A stretch of DNA of 64,000 bases from Polaromonas glacialis (lineage in GTDB: Bacteria; Pseudomonadota; Gammaproteobacteria; Burkholderiales; Burkholderiaceae_C): NCBI RefSeq assembly GCF_000709345.1, contig NZ_KL448323.1, positions 3,552,808-3,616,807 on the forward strand. Reading direction: 5' to 3'. The position numbers and the translations under genes were made by a program. Below the pieces are notes generated by a model. That model did not search any database. It was not told the origin of the DNA and saw only the letters and a program-made list of their open reading frames with translations. This document shows positions 44,418 to 52,751 of this stretch, piece by piece. Positions within the stretch are counted from its first letter, which is position 1; every line of letters begins with the position of its first letter.

Positions 44418-44707
44418 GCCGGGTCGTTCTGGCCCCGCAGGTCAGAACCGATTTCGACCGGATTTTTGATTTTCTTTTTGAGCACGCGCCCGACTCCGCT
44501 GCCGCGCGCATCCAGACCATCATCGCGGCCATCGATATTCTCGAAACCAGCCCCCAGATCGGGCGGCCGGTGGCCTTCGGGCAGCGCGAACTGGTGATTG
44601 CCAGCGGCAGCAGCGGCTATCTGGCGCTGTACCGCTACGACCCGGCACTCGATACTGCCTTTGTGCTGGCAGTGCGCAGTCAGCGTCAGCGGGATTACAA
44701 GCGGTAA
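44414..44707 (+). CDS. RelE/ParE-family toxin
   Basis: A 97-aa toxin. The fold pattern VVLAPQVRTDFDRIFDFLFE, IIAAIDILETSPQIGRPVAF and a C-terminal LYRYDPALDTAFVLAVRSQR with RDYKR fits ParE/RelE. The R-Y-D and terminal basic residues are where ParE gyrase toxins and RelE ribonucleases differ; I cannot say which target it has. The GTG start is coupled to the antitoxin. The pair sits between purC and the convergent thioredoxin gene. Confidence 0.9.
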   Translation: MSRVVLAPQVRTDFDRIFDFLFEHAPDSAAARIQTIIAAIDILETSPQIGRPVAFGQRELVIASGSSGYLALYRYDPALDTAFVLAVRSQRQRDYKR

Positions 44708-44731
44708 GCGCGGTTGCGCAAGCTCAGCGCC

Positions 44732-45625
44732 TCAGCTCAGCACCACGCTGCTCAGCCGCCGCCGGTACGTGGCCACGGTGGCGTCTTCCGGCGGGATCTG
44801 GCCGTCGGCCACCTTGGGTTTGGGCGCTTCCATGATGTCGAGGATGGCGATGTAGGTCTTGCGCGCCAGGCCGTCGTTCCACGCCTTGTCGCGCATCAGG
44901 ATTTCCAGCAGCTCGTCGAGCGCGTCGGTCCAGCGCTGGCCGGCCATCAGCACTCTGGCCTTGTCGAACCTGGCTTCGAAATCACGCTTGTTGGCCGCTA
45001 TTTTTGAATCAAATGTGGCTTCTCCGCTTGCTGCATCTGCATGAGTTGCTACAAAATCAAGAGCATCCATCCAGCGCTTGAGCGAATCGAAGCGCCGCAC
45101 TGTGGCGGTCTGGGCAATCACCGGCGCAAACGCCACCTTGGCGTCGTCCTCGCGGTCCAGGCTCAGCAGCTGCTTGACATAGTCGAAGCGGGCATTGTCA
45201 TCGGCCGGATTCGTCGCGACCGCATGCTGCAGCCTTTCGAGCACGGCCTGGGGGTCGCTGTCGATCACCGGTTCTTCCTCGGGTGGCGCTTCTTCCGGGG
45301 CGGGCGGCAGGTGCTTGTCGAGGAATTCCCTGATCTTGCCTTCGGGCAGGGCGCCGGTGAAGCCATCGACCGGCTGGCCGTTCATCAGCAGGATGCAGGT
45401 CGGAATGCTGCGGATGCCGAAAGCCTCGCCGAGCTGCTGCTCCTGGTCGGAGTCGATCTTTACCAGCTTGAAGCGTCCGGCATAGGCCAGTTCCACCTTT
45501 TCAAGCAGCGGTCCAAGCGACTTGCAGGGGCCGCACCACGGCGCCCAGAAATCCACCAGCACGGGCGTGGTCATGGAAGCCGCAATGACTTCCTCCTGAA
45601 AATTGGCGATGGTGACGTCGATCAT
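44732..45625 (-). CDS. Thioredoxin-TPR protein, CnoX/YbbN-like chaperedoxin
   Basis: A 297-aa cytosolic protein. A thioredoxin domain (residues 1-110) with an intact WCGPC active site (30-34) is followed by a proline/glutamate linker (PPAPEEAPPEEEP) and a C-terminal tetratricopeptide-like region. E. coli CnoX (YbbN) has SQHC in place of WCGPC, so this version should be redox-active, as reported for some other CnoX proteins. Codons for DFVATHADAASGEATFDSKI in the C-terminal part come from a diverged repeat 1 copy (H). The ATG at 45625 is chosen over an upstream one as MIDVTIANF begins the fold. Confidence 0.92.
   Translation of the reverse strand: MIDVTIANFQEEVIAASMTTPVLVDFWAPWCGPCKSLGPLLEKVELAYAGRFKLVKIDSDQEQQLGEAFGIRSIPTCILLMNGQPVDGFTGALPEGKIREFLDKHLPPAPEEAPPEEEPVIDSDPQAVLERLQHAVATNPADDNARFDYVKQLLSLDREDDAKVAFAPVIAQTATVRRFDSLKRWMDALDFVATHADAASGEATFDSKIAANKRDFEARFDKARVLMAGQRWTDALDELLEILMRDKAWNDGLARKTYIAILDIMEAPKPKVADGQIPPEDATVATYRRRLSSVVLS
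44998..45060 (-). repeat. Repeat 1, copy H (diverged, in-frame inside the CnoX-like gene)
   Basis: On the minus strand: TTGATTTTGTAGCAACTCAT, GCAGATGCAGCAAGCGGAGA, AGCCACATTTGATTC. It aligns best with copy A (ATGCAGGTGCAG..GCGGAGA). Sense on the same strand as the gene. Confidence 0.6.
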
Positions 45626-45807
45626 GGTGTGAAGAGAATAGGGTTGGAACAAGGGGTTTCAAGCCAGTGCGCTGGCGGCAGTCAGGACGATAGCATGCAA
45701 GCCGCGGCCGGCCGCTGCGCCGGGGCATGGGCCTCGCCAGCAGCCCCAGCCCTTAAAATCAGCGGTTACCGGCCCACAGCCGCCAAAACCTCAGCACTCC
45801 AATCCTT

Positions 45808-46313
<506 letters not shown>

Positions 46314-46317
<4 letters not shown>

Positions 46318-47546
46318 GCGCCCCGGCCAGCCTGCCGGTTTTCCCCGGCACGTTTGACGCCGCCGGCCGGCCCGCCACGCTCGGCGTGATGGGCGGCGGC
46401 CAGCTCGGCCGCATGTTCGTGCATGCCGCGCAGCGCCTGGGCTACTTCACGGCGGTGCTCGACCCCGACCAGCAAAGCCCGGCTGGCCGCGTCAGCCACC
46501 ACCACATTGCGTTTGCCTACGGCGACGCGCAAGGGCTGGCGCAGCTCGCCGCCGTGTGCGCGGCCGTCACCACCGAATTCGAGAACGTGCCGGCCAGCGC
46601 CCTGCAGACGCTGGCCGGCAGCTGCCCGGTCGCGCCCGGCGCCGCCGCCGTGGCGATTGCGCAGGACCGCATCCAGGAAAAATCGCATTTCACCGCCAGC
46701 GCAGGCGTGGCGGGCGTGACCTGCGCGCCTTACGCCGTCATTGAAACGCCTGATCAGCTCAAGGCCGTGCCGGCCAACCTGCTGCCCGGTATTTTGAAGA
46801 CCGCGCGCATGGGCTACGACGGCAAGGGCCAGATGCGCGTCAAGGACAGGAACGAGCTGGCGGCGGCCTGGGCCGAACTGGAACATGTGGCCTGCGTGCT
46901 GGAGAAAATGCTGCCGCTCAAGGCCGAATGCTCGGTGATCGTGGCACGCGGCTGGGATGGCGCCATCGTGGCGTTTCCGCCGCAACGCAATCTGCACGTG
47001 GACGGCATCCTCGCCGTGACCGAGGTTTATGAAGGAAATATGCCTCCGGCGCTTGCTGCACGGGCGCAAGCAGCTACCAAAGCGATAGCGCATCACATCG
47101 GCTACGTCGGCGTGCTGTGCGTCGAGTTCTTTGTCATCGACGACGGCAGCGCAGACGGCGCGCTGGTCGTCAACGAAATGGCGCCGCGTCCGCACAACAG
47201 CGGCCACTACACCATGGACGCCTGCGACGTGTCGCAGTTCGACCTGCAGGTCCATGCCATGGCCGGCTTGCCGCTACCCGCGCCGCGCCAGCATTCGCCG
47301 GCCATCATGCTCAATTTGCTCGGCGATGTGTGGTTTGACGCGGCCGGCAATGCGCGTACGCCCGATTGGCAGGCGGTGCTGGCGCTGCCCGGCGCGCACC
47401 TGCACCTGTACGGCAAGAGCGAGGCGCGGCCGGGCCGCAAGATGGGCCATCTGACGATCACCGGCCATGACGTGGCCGGGGTCAGGGCGACGGCGCGCCA
47501 GGCGGCAAGCATTCTGGGCCTGCCGGGTATCAAGGACGCCGGATGA
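46314..47546 (+). CDS. purK: 5-(carboxyamino)imidazole ribonucleotide synthase
   Basis: A 410-aa ATP-grasp enzyme making N5-[24 protein letters not shown] is the N-terminal domain, with [29 protein letters not shown] (ATP-binding), [20 protein letters not shown] and [14 protein letters not shown]. Between VTEVYEGN and HHIGYVGV the helix [17 protein letters not shown] is encoded by repeat 1 copy I. Both ends overlap neighbours by 4 bases, so purE-purK-sua5 form one coupled operon. Confidence 0.97.
47032..47090 (-). repeat. Repeat 1, copy I (in-frame inside purK)
   Basis: On the minus strand: GCTATCGCTTTGGTAGCTGC, TTGCGCCCGTGCAGCAAGCG, CCGGAGGCATATTTCC. The core GTAGCTGCTTGCGC is intact and the inverted arm GCAGCAAGCG makes the hairpin. 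It is antisense to the gene. Confidence 0.8.
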
Positions 47547-48526
47547 TTCTTCCCGGCACCGACAAGCAGGCGATTCTTGAAGCCGCTAGATGCATCCAGG
47601 CCGGCGCCCTGGTCGGCTTTCCGACCGAAACCGTCTACGGCCTGGGCGCCGATGCGTCGAGCGACGACGCCGTGGCCGGCATTTTTGCCGCCAAGGGCCG
47701 GCCGGCCAACCATCCCTTGATCGTGCATGTGGCCGATGTCGCGCAGGTCAGCAACTATGCCGCAAGCGTGCCGCCGTTCGCCGCGCGATTGATGGACGCC
47801 TTCTGGCCCGGTCCGCTGACGGTGATCCTGCCGCGACGCGAAGGCATCGCCGCCGCTGCGGCCGGCGGGCAGGACTCGATTGGCCTGCGCTGCCCGGCGC
47901 ATCCGGTGGCGCTGGCGTTTTTGAAGGCTTGCGGGACCGGTGTGGCAGGCCCGAGCGCCAACCGCTTCGGCCGCGTCAGCCCGACCCGCGCGCAGCATGT
48001 GGCGCAGGAGTTCGGCGACGACCTCTTGGTGCTTGACGGCGGGCCGTGCGCGGTCGGCATCGAGTCCAGCATCGTCGATTGCACCCGGGGCCGGCCGGTG
48101 CTGCTGCGCCCCGGCGTGCTGACGCGCGCGCAGTTAGAGGCGGCTTGCGGCGAGCCGGTCCTGGACAAGGACGATGTGCAGGCGGTCGGCAGCGCGCCGC
48201 GCGCGTCCGGCACGCTGGAGGCGCATTACGCGCCCGACGCCAAGGTGCGCCTGATGGACGCCCGCGCCCTGCAAGCCGCGCTCGACCTGCTTGGCGTGGA
48301 CGCGGCGCACATCGCGGTGTATGCCCGCTGCGCGCTCAGCATCAAGGTGGCCCAAATGCGCTACCGCCGCATGCCCGACGACGCCGCCGCCGCCGCGCAG
48401 CAGCTGTTTGCCGTGCTGCGCGATTTCGACGCCCAGGGCGTGAAGCTGATCTGGATTGAAAACCCGCCTGCCGCGCCCGAATGGGACGGCGTGCGTGACC
48501 GCCTCGGGCGGGCGGCGGCCAGCTGA
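47543..48526 (+). CDS. sua5: L-threonylcarbamoyladenylate synthase (Sua5/TsaC)
   Basis: A 327-aa enzyme making threonylcarbamoyl-AMP for the tRNA t6A37 modification. The YrdC domain (1-200) shows GALVGFPTETVYGLGADASS, IFAAKGRPANHPLIVH, FWPGPLTVILPR and the SxN motif VAGPSANRFGRVSPT. The C-terminal Sua5 domain (about 215-327) reads ASGTLEAHYAPDAKV. It overlaps purK by ATGA. It is convergent with the next gene. Confidence 0.95.
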   Translation: MILPGTDKQAILEAARCIQAGALVGFPTETVYGLGADASSDDAVAGIFAAKGRPANHPLIVHVADVAQVSNYAASVPPFAARLMDAFWPGPLTVILPRREGIAAAAAGGQDSIGLRCPAHPVALAFLKACGTGVAGPSANRFGRVSPTRAQHVAQEFGDDLLVLDGGPCAVGIESSIVDCTRGRPVLLRPGVLTRAQLEAACGEPVLDKDDVQAVGSAPRASGTLEAHYAPDAKVRLMDARALQAALDLLGVDAAHIAVYARCALSIKVAQMRYRRMPDDAAAAAQQLFAVLRDFDAQGVKLIWIENPPAAPEWDGVRDRLGRAAAS

Positions 48527-48540
48527 GGCGATGGAAACCC

Positions 48541-49695
48541 TCAGTTCAGCGCGGCCCGCACGTTGTTTTTGTAGGTGTACAGGGTGACGGCCGGCTGGGT
48601 CAGTTCGCCGTTGGCGGTGAAAGCGATGCTGGCGGTCACGCCCTTGTACTGCGTCTTTCCAATGAAGGGCAGGTAGGTTTTCGGGTCCACCGAGTTGGCG
48701 CGTTTCATCGCATCGACCAGCACGAAGGTTGCGTCATAGGCATACGGGCTGTAGATCTGGAACTGGCCGGGGAAGCGGGCGTCGTACTTTTTCTTCCATT
48801 CGGCGCCGCCCTGCATTTTCTGGATCGAGGCGCCGCCGGTGGCGCAGGTCACGTTCTTCATGGTGCCGGCCTTGCTCGACAGGTCGGGCAGCTTTTCGGT
48901 ACACAGCGCATCGCCGCCGAAGAATTTCACCTCGGACAGGCCGAGTTGTGCCATCTGGCGCAGCATCGGGCCGGCCTGCGCATCGAGCCCGCCGAAGAAC
49001 ACCGCGTCGGGCTTTTTGGCCTTGATGCCGGTCAGGATGGCCATGAAATCGGTGGCCTTGTCGGTGGTGAACTCCTCGGCCACCACCTCGATGCCTTTTT
49101 GCCTGGCCGTGGCCTTGAACACATCGGCCAGGCCCTGGCCGTAGGCGGTGCGGTCGTCAATCACCGCGACCTTTTTGACCTTCAGCGCGTCGTGGGCAAA
49201 AATCGCCAGCGCTGCACCCAGCGCGTTGTCGTTGGCGATCAGGCGGAAGGTGGTCTTGTAGCCCGGTTTCGTCAGGTCCGGATTCGTCGCCGACGCCGTG
49301 ATGTTGGGAATTCCGCAGCGACTGTACACCGTCGCGGCGGGAATCGACGTGCCCGACTGCAGGTGGCCGACCACGCCGGCCACCTTGGCGTCGCACAGCT
49401 TCTGGGCCACGGCGGTGGCCTGGCGCGGGTCGCCGGCATCGTCTTCGGCCACCAGCTCGAACTTGATCTTCTTGCCGCCGATGACCAGGTTCTGGGTGTT
49501 CAGCTCGTCAATCGCCAGGTGTACGCCGTTTTCGGTGTCCTTGCCGATGTGCGCGATGCCGCCCGACGTGGGGCCGGCGTGGGCGATGCGGACGGTCTGC
49601 ACTTCCTGGGCGTGGACCATCGGGGCGGCCAGGCACAGGGCGGCAGCGGCAAGGGCGATACGGGACTGGGTGGTGAGCAGTGAAAGGGCGGGCAT
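48541..49695 (-). CDS. Branched-chain amino acid ABC transporter substrate-binding protein
   Basis: A 384-aa periplasmic binding protein of the LivJ/LivK type. Signal peptide: RIALAAAALCLAAPMVHAQ with cleavage near residue 29. The mature part shows VRIAHAGPTSGGIAHIGKDT, GVHLAIDELN, VAEDDAGDPRQATAVAQKLC, GVVGHLQSGTSIPAATVYSR and the second lobe VAVIDDRTAYGQGLADVFKA. No permease or ATPase gene is beside it, so the transporter is elsewhere or the protein works with several. The ATG at 49695 is chosen; an upstream one (49713) adds six residues. Confidence 0.93.
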   Translation of the reverse strand: MPALSLLTTQSRIALAAAALCLAAPMVHAQEVQTVRIAHAGPTSGGIAHIGKDTENGVHLAIDELNTQNLVIGGKKIKFELVAEDDAGDPRQATAVAQKLCDAKVAGVVGHLQSGTSIPAATVYSRCGIPNITASATNPDLTKPGYKTTFRLIANDNALGAALAIFAHDALKVKKVAVIDDRTAYGQGLADVFKATARQKGIEVVAEEFTTDKATDFMAILTGIKAKKPDAVFFGGLDAQAGPMLRQMAQLGLSEVKFFGGDALCTEKLPDLSSKAGTMKNVTCATGGASIQKMQGGAEWKKKYDARFPGQFQIYSPYAYDATFVLVDAMKRANSVDPKTYLPFIGKTQYKGVTASIAFTANGELTQPAVTLYTYKNNVRAALN

Positions 49696-49807
49696 GTTAA
49701 ATCTTTCTGGCAAAGAAAAAATTATAGGACGCCCGTTTTGGCCCCGTTATCCCCTGGACTGCGCCAGCGCAGGGCCGGTCCGCCGCCAATTCGTGTCCAA
49801 TCAGCGC

Positions 49808-50035
49808 ATGCACCCTACCGAACCCCACGACGCCATCGACCACCGCCTGACCGAGCTGGAAATCAAGGCCAGCTTCAACGAAGACCTGCTCGATCAGCTC
49901 AACCAGGTCGTCATCCGCCAGCAGCGGCAAATCGACGCGCTGCTGCGCGAAGTCGAGCGGCTGCGCCAGCAGATTCCGGAGGCGGGCAGCGGCGTGTTCA
50001 GCCGGGCCGGCGACGACCTGCCGCCGCATTATTGA
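49808..50035 (+). CDS. slyX: SlyX family protein
   Basis: A 75-aa coiled-coil protein of unknown role. It reads DAIDHRLTELEIKASFNEDL, LDQLNQVVIRQQRQIDALLR, EVERLRQQ and ends in DDLPPHY, the SlyX C-terminal signature (PPHY). Heptads cover residues 15-55. Confidence 0.95.
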   Translation: MHPTEPHDAIDHRLTELEIKASFNEDLLDQLNQVVIRQQRQIDALLREVERLRQQIPEAGSGVFSRAGDDLPPHY

Positions 50036-50059
50036 GCGCCTGGCGGGCCTTTCCCCCAT

Positions 50060-50125
50060 AAATTAATGACAAAAAAGGCTGTTTACGCAATATGCACGGG
50101 CGTTAGTAGCTATCAATAATATAGT
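50060..50125 (-). repeat. Repeat 1, copy J (intergenic, AT-rich variant)
   Basis: On the minus strand: TAACTATATTATTGATAGCT, ACTAACGCCCGTGCATATTG, CGTAAACAGCC and TTTTTTGTCATT. It matches copy G after GATAGCT (CAGG..GCATGCGCAAACGGCC). It fills most of the gap between slyX and the CopG-type operator. Confidence 0.8.
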
Positions 50126-50173
50126 TAACAACTGCGGTTGACGGCAGGATGTAAAGAATAGAAACATCCATAG

Positions 50174-50191
50174 ACCATCCACTTGGATGGT
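50174..50191. promoter_or_regulatory. Operator palindrome before the RHH regulator
   Basis: ACCATCCACTTGGATGGT has perfect 8-bp arms around CT, with a further ATCCA half-site at 50166. It ends 14 bp before the regulator ATG, so binding would block transcription or initiation. The likely binder is the ribbon-helix-helix protein itself (inference). Confidence 0.65.
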
Positions 50192-50205
50192 TTTAAGATA
50201 GCGCC

Positions 50206-50628
50206 ATGCCACCAAGAACCGCCAACACCGTCGTCACCAGCAAACCGGCCGACGAAAAAATCACCATCAACCTGGGCTATGTCGATCTGGGCCAGATCGA
50301 CCTGCTGGTGCAGGAAGGCTTTTATGCCAACCGCACCGACCTGATCCGCACCGCCATCCGCAACCAGCTGGTGGCGCATGCCGACGTGGTGAAACAGGTG
50401 GTGGCGCGCAAGACGCTGGTGCTCGGCATCCAGCATTTCTCCGCCGACGACCTGCGCGCCGTGCAGGCCTCGGGAGAAGCCTTGCAGATCCGTGTGCTGG
50501 GCCTGGCCACCATCGCGCTCGATGTCACCCCCGAACTGGCGCTGGCCGCCATTGACTCGGTGGTGGTGCTGGGCGCGCTGCATGCCAGTCCAGCCGTGAA
50601 GGCGGCGCTGGCCGGCCGCATCCGCTGA
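50206..50628 (+). CDS. CopG/ribbon-helix-helix-type transcriptional regulator
   Basis: A 140-aa protein. After a 16-residue tail, EKITINLGYVDLGQIDLLVQ and EGFYANRTDLIRTAIRNQLV form a ribbon-helix-helix DNA-binding domain. The C-terminal 70 residues (LVLGIQHFSADDLRAVQASG, LQIRVLGLATIALDVTPELA) form a repeated strand-rich sensor-like region rather than a toxin-binding tail. The gene lies 45 bp before a polyhydroxybutyrate-depolymerase-type esterase and probably controls it; both would be under the operator at 50174. Confidence 0.85.
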   Translation: MPPRTANTVVTSKPADEKITINLGYVDLGQIDLLVQEGFYANRTDLIRTAIRNQLVAHADVVKQVVARKTLVLGIQHFSADDLRAVQASGEALQIRVLGLATIALDVTPELALAAIDSVVVLGALHASPAVKAALAGRIR

Positions 50629-50672
50629 ATCTTCATCCTGATTTCCAACCTGCTTTCCTGAAAGGAAACACC

Positions 50673-51896
50673 ATGAACCCGAACTTTGAACGCATCATGT
50701 CCGAAGCCTCGCGCCTGGCGCAAGGCGCCATACAGAAAGCCCTGGCTTCGGCCAGCCAGCACGCCGAGGGCGGCAGCGGGCAGCCGCTGCACCGGCTGGC
50801 CGCTGGCGCCAAAAATACAGCCAGTCCCATGAACAACCCGGCGTTCCAGAATTCGATGGCCGAGGCCACGCGCCTGATGCAAAGCGGCAACCTGCAGGCC
50901 GCCACCGCCGCGATCCAGGCCGCACTTAGCGGCGCTGCGGCGCCCGCCAGCGCCGACGACCTCAATGTCATCGACGTGGAGGCGCATGAAGTCGGGCGCC
51001 AGGCGCCGGCGCGGCCGCAGCCAGCGCCGACCGTCAAGCCCGGCCCGTCCGGCCAGTTCATCACTGGCAGCCACACCGAAGGAACGGCCGGCAGCCGCGA
51101 ATACAAGCTCTACATTCCGCCGGCGTCGTTCGACGAGCCGCTGCCGCTGGTCGTGATGCTGCACGGCTGCACCCAGAACCCCGACGACTTCGCCGCCGGC
51201 ACCGGCATGAACGACGCGGCGCTCCAGCGCGGCTTCTACGTGCTCTACCCTGCGCAGACGCAGCACGCCAATTCGTCGCGCTGCTGGAACTGGTTCAAGC
51301 ACAACCACCAGAAACGCGGCCGGGGCGAGCCGGCCCTGCTGGCCGGCATGACAAAGGACGTGATGAGCCGCTACAACATCGACCCGCAGCGCGTCTATGT
51401 GGCGGGCCTGTCGGCCGGCGGCGCGATGGCGGCGATTTTGGGCGACGCCTACCCGGACCTGTTTGCCGCCGTCGGCGTGCATTCGGGCCTGGCCACCGGC
51501 TCGGCGACCAATGTGCAGACCGCGCTGGGCGTGATGCAGTCCGGCGCCGCCCCTGGCGGTGCGCGCACCACGGCCAGCCCGCCGACCATCGTCTTTCACG
51601 GCGACAGCGACGCCACCGTCAACCCGGCCAACGGCGAGCATGTCGTGGCGGCCAGCGCAGGCGTCCACAAGCCGGAGACGCAGCACGCCAAAAGCGCCAA
51701 CGGCCGCAACTACACCCGACGCGTCTACAAGGAAGCCGGCGGCCGCGTGGTGGCCGAGCACTGGGCGGTACACGGCGCCGGCCACGCCTGGTCGGGCGGC
51801 AGCCCTCTAGGTTCGTATACCGATGGCGCCGGCCCCGATGCCAGCGAAGAGATGCTGCGCTTCTTCCTGGCCAACACGCTGCCCGCGAAGCATTGA
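50673..51896 (+). CDS. PHB depolymerase family esterase
   Basis: A 407-aa alpha/beta hydrolase of the extracellular-type-1 short-chain PHA depolymerase family. It has no signal peptide; the first 120 residues are a low-complexity alanine-rich lead (MNPNFERIMSEASRLAQGAI). The catalytic domain has LVVMLHGCTQNPDDFAAGTG (oxyanion), NIDPQRVYVAGLSAGGAMAA (nucleophile Ser), FHGDSDATVNPANGEHV (Asp) and VHGAGHAWSGG (His). Members act on PHB oligomers, feruloyl or acetyl esters; the true substrate is unknown. GAAAGGAAA precedes the ATG. Confidence 0.9.
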   Translation: MNPNFERIMSEASRLAQGAIQKALASASQHAEGGSGQPLHRLAAGAKNTASPMNNPAFQNSMAEATRLMQSGNLQAATAAIQAALSGAAAPASADDLNVIDVEAHEVGRQAPARPQPAPTVKPGPSGQFITGSHTEGTAGSREYKLYIPPASFDEPLPLVVMLHGCTQNPDDFAAGTGMNDAALQRGFYVLYPAQTQHANSSRCWNWFKHNHQKRGRGEPALLAGMTKDVMSRYNIDPQRVYVAGLSAGGAMAAILGDAYPDLFAAVGVHSGLATGSATNVQTALGVMQSGAAPGGARTTASPPTIVFHGDSDATVNPANGEHVVAASAGVHKPETQHAKSANGRNYTRRVYKEAGGRVVAEHWAVHGAGHAWSGGSPLGSYTDGAGPDASEEMLRFFLANTLPAKH

Positions 51897-51918
51897 GGCG
51901 GCGCAACGCCCGAGGCCC

Positions 51919-51962
51919 GGGGCGCCATTCCCAAGACCACTGGTCTTATAGAATGGCGCCCC
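51919..51962. repeat. 44-bp nested palindrome before the ParB-like gene
   Basis: Outer arms GGGGCGCCATTC and GAATGGCGCCCC (12 bp, perfect) enclose a second perfect palindrome AAGACCACTGGTCTT. Spacers are only CC and ATA. It ends 28 bp before the ParB-like ATG and begins 22 bp after the PHB-esterase stop. It lacks a U-tract, so it is not a normal terminator. It may be an operator or ParB-type binding site. Confidence 0.85.
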
Positions 51963-51990
51963 TCTCAATGCCAAACCTGCCTGCCCCGCC

Positions 51991-52740
51991 ATGAACATCA
52001 CCGTCAACGAAGAACTGCTTGCCTACATCGACCCGCTGACGCCGGAAGAAAACGAAACCCTGGAGCGCAGCCTGCTGGCCGAGGGCTGCCGCGATGCGCT
52101 GGTGCTGTGGGGCGAGGTGCTGGTCGATGGCCACAACCGCCACCGCATCTGCACCCGGCACGGCATCCCGTTTCAGACCGTGCAGAACACCCGCTTCACT
52201 TCCATCGACGATGTGCATTTGTGGATGATCGAGCAGCACCTGGGCCGGCGCAGCGTGTCCGATTTCCAGCGCGGCGTGCTGGCGCTGCGCAAGAAGGACA
52301 TCCTGACGGCGCGCGTGCAGCCGGCGCCGGTCGAATCGTCCGGGTCCGAAACCGCCGCCGTTGCCACCAAGCCCGAACCCTTGCCGACGATGGGCGCCAT
52401 CGCCAAGTCCGCGCGCATCAGCAATGCCACCATCCACCAGATCGAGAAGATCCAGAAGTCGGCCGCGCCCGAACTGGTCGCGGCAGTGAAGTCGGGAACC
52501 ATCTCGATCAACGCGGCGGCCACCGTGGCGTCGCTGCCGGTGGAGGCGCAGGTGGCGGCGGTCGCCGGCGGCAAGAAGGAATTGCAGCAGGCCGCCCGCC
52601 AGGTGCGCGAAAGCAAGGCCGTGGCCCGCACCGAGCCCGAAACGCCCGAAGGCGTGATTGCGCGGCTGCGCCAGACCATCACCGAACTAAGCGCCGAGAA
52701 TACGGCGCTGAAGGCCAGGCTGGCCGAACTGGGAGCCTGA
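51991..52740 (+). CDS. ParB-like (plasmid replication/partition-related) protein
   Basis: A 249-aa protein. The N-terminal ParB/sulfiredoxin-like domain (about 1-95) has LTPEENETLERSLLAEGCRD, DGHNRHRICTRHG and DVHLWMIEQHLGRRSVSDFQ. A central helix-turn-helix follows at about 125-170 (MGAIAKSARISNATIHQIEK, AVKSGTISINAAATVASLP). A C-terminal coiled coil lies at about 220-248. There is no ParA nearby and the G-x-x-R-x-R CTPase motif is not evident, so it is unlikely to be the chromosomal ParB. It sits alone behind the nested palindrome, which suggests it binds DNA there. Confidence 0.75.
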   Translation: MNITVNEELLAYIDPLTPEENETLERSLLAEGCRDALVLWGEVLVDGHNRHRICTRHGIPFQTVQNTRFTSIDDVHLWMIEQHLGRRSVSDFQRGVLALRKKDILTARVQPAPVESSGSETAAVATKPEPLPTMGAIAKSARISNATIHQIEKIQKSAAPELVAAVKSGTISINAAATVASLPVEAQVAAVAGGKKELQQAARQVRESKAVARTEPETPEGVIARLRQTITELSAENTALKARLAELGA

Positions 52741-52751
52741 CCAAACCCCGG

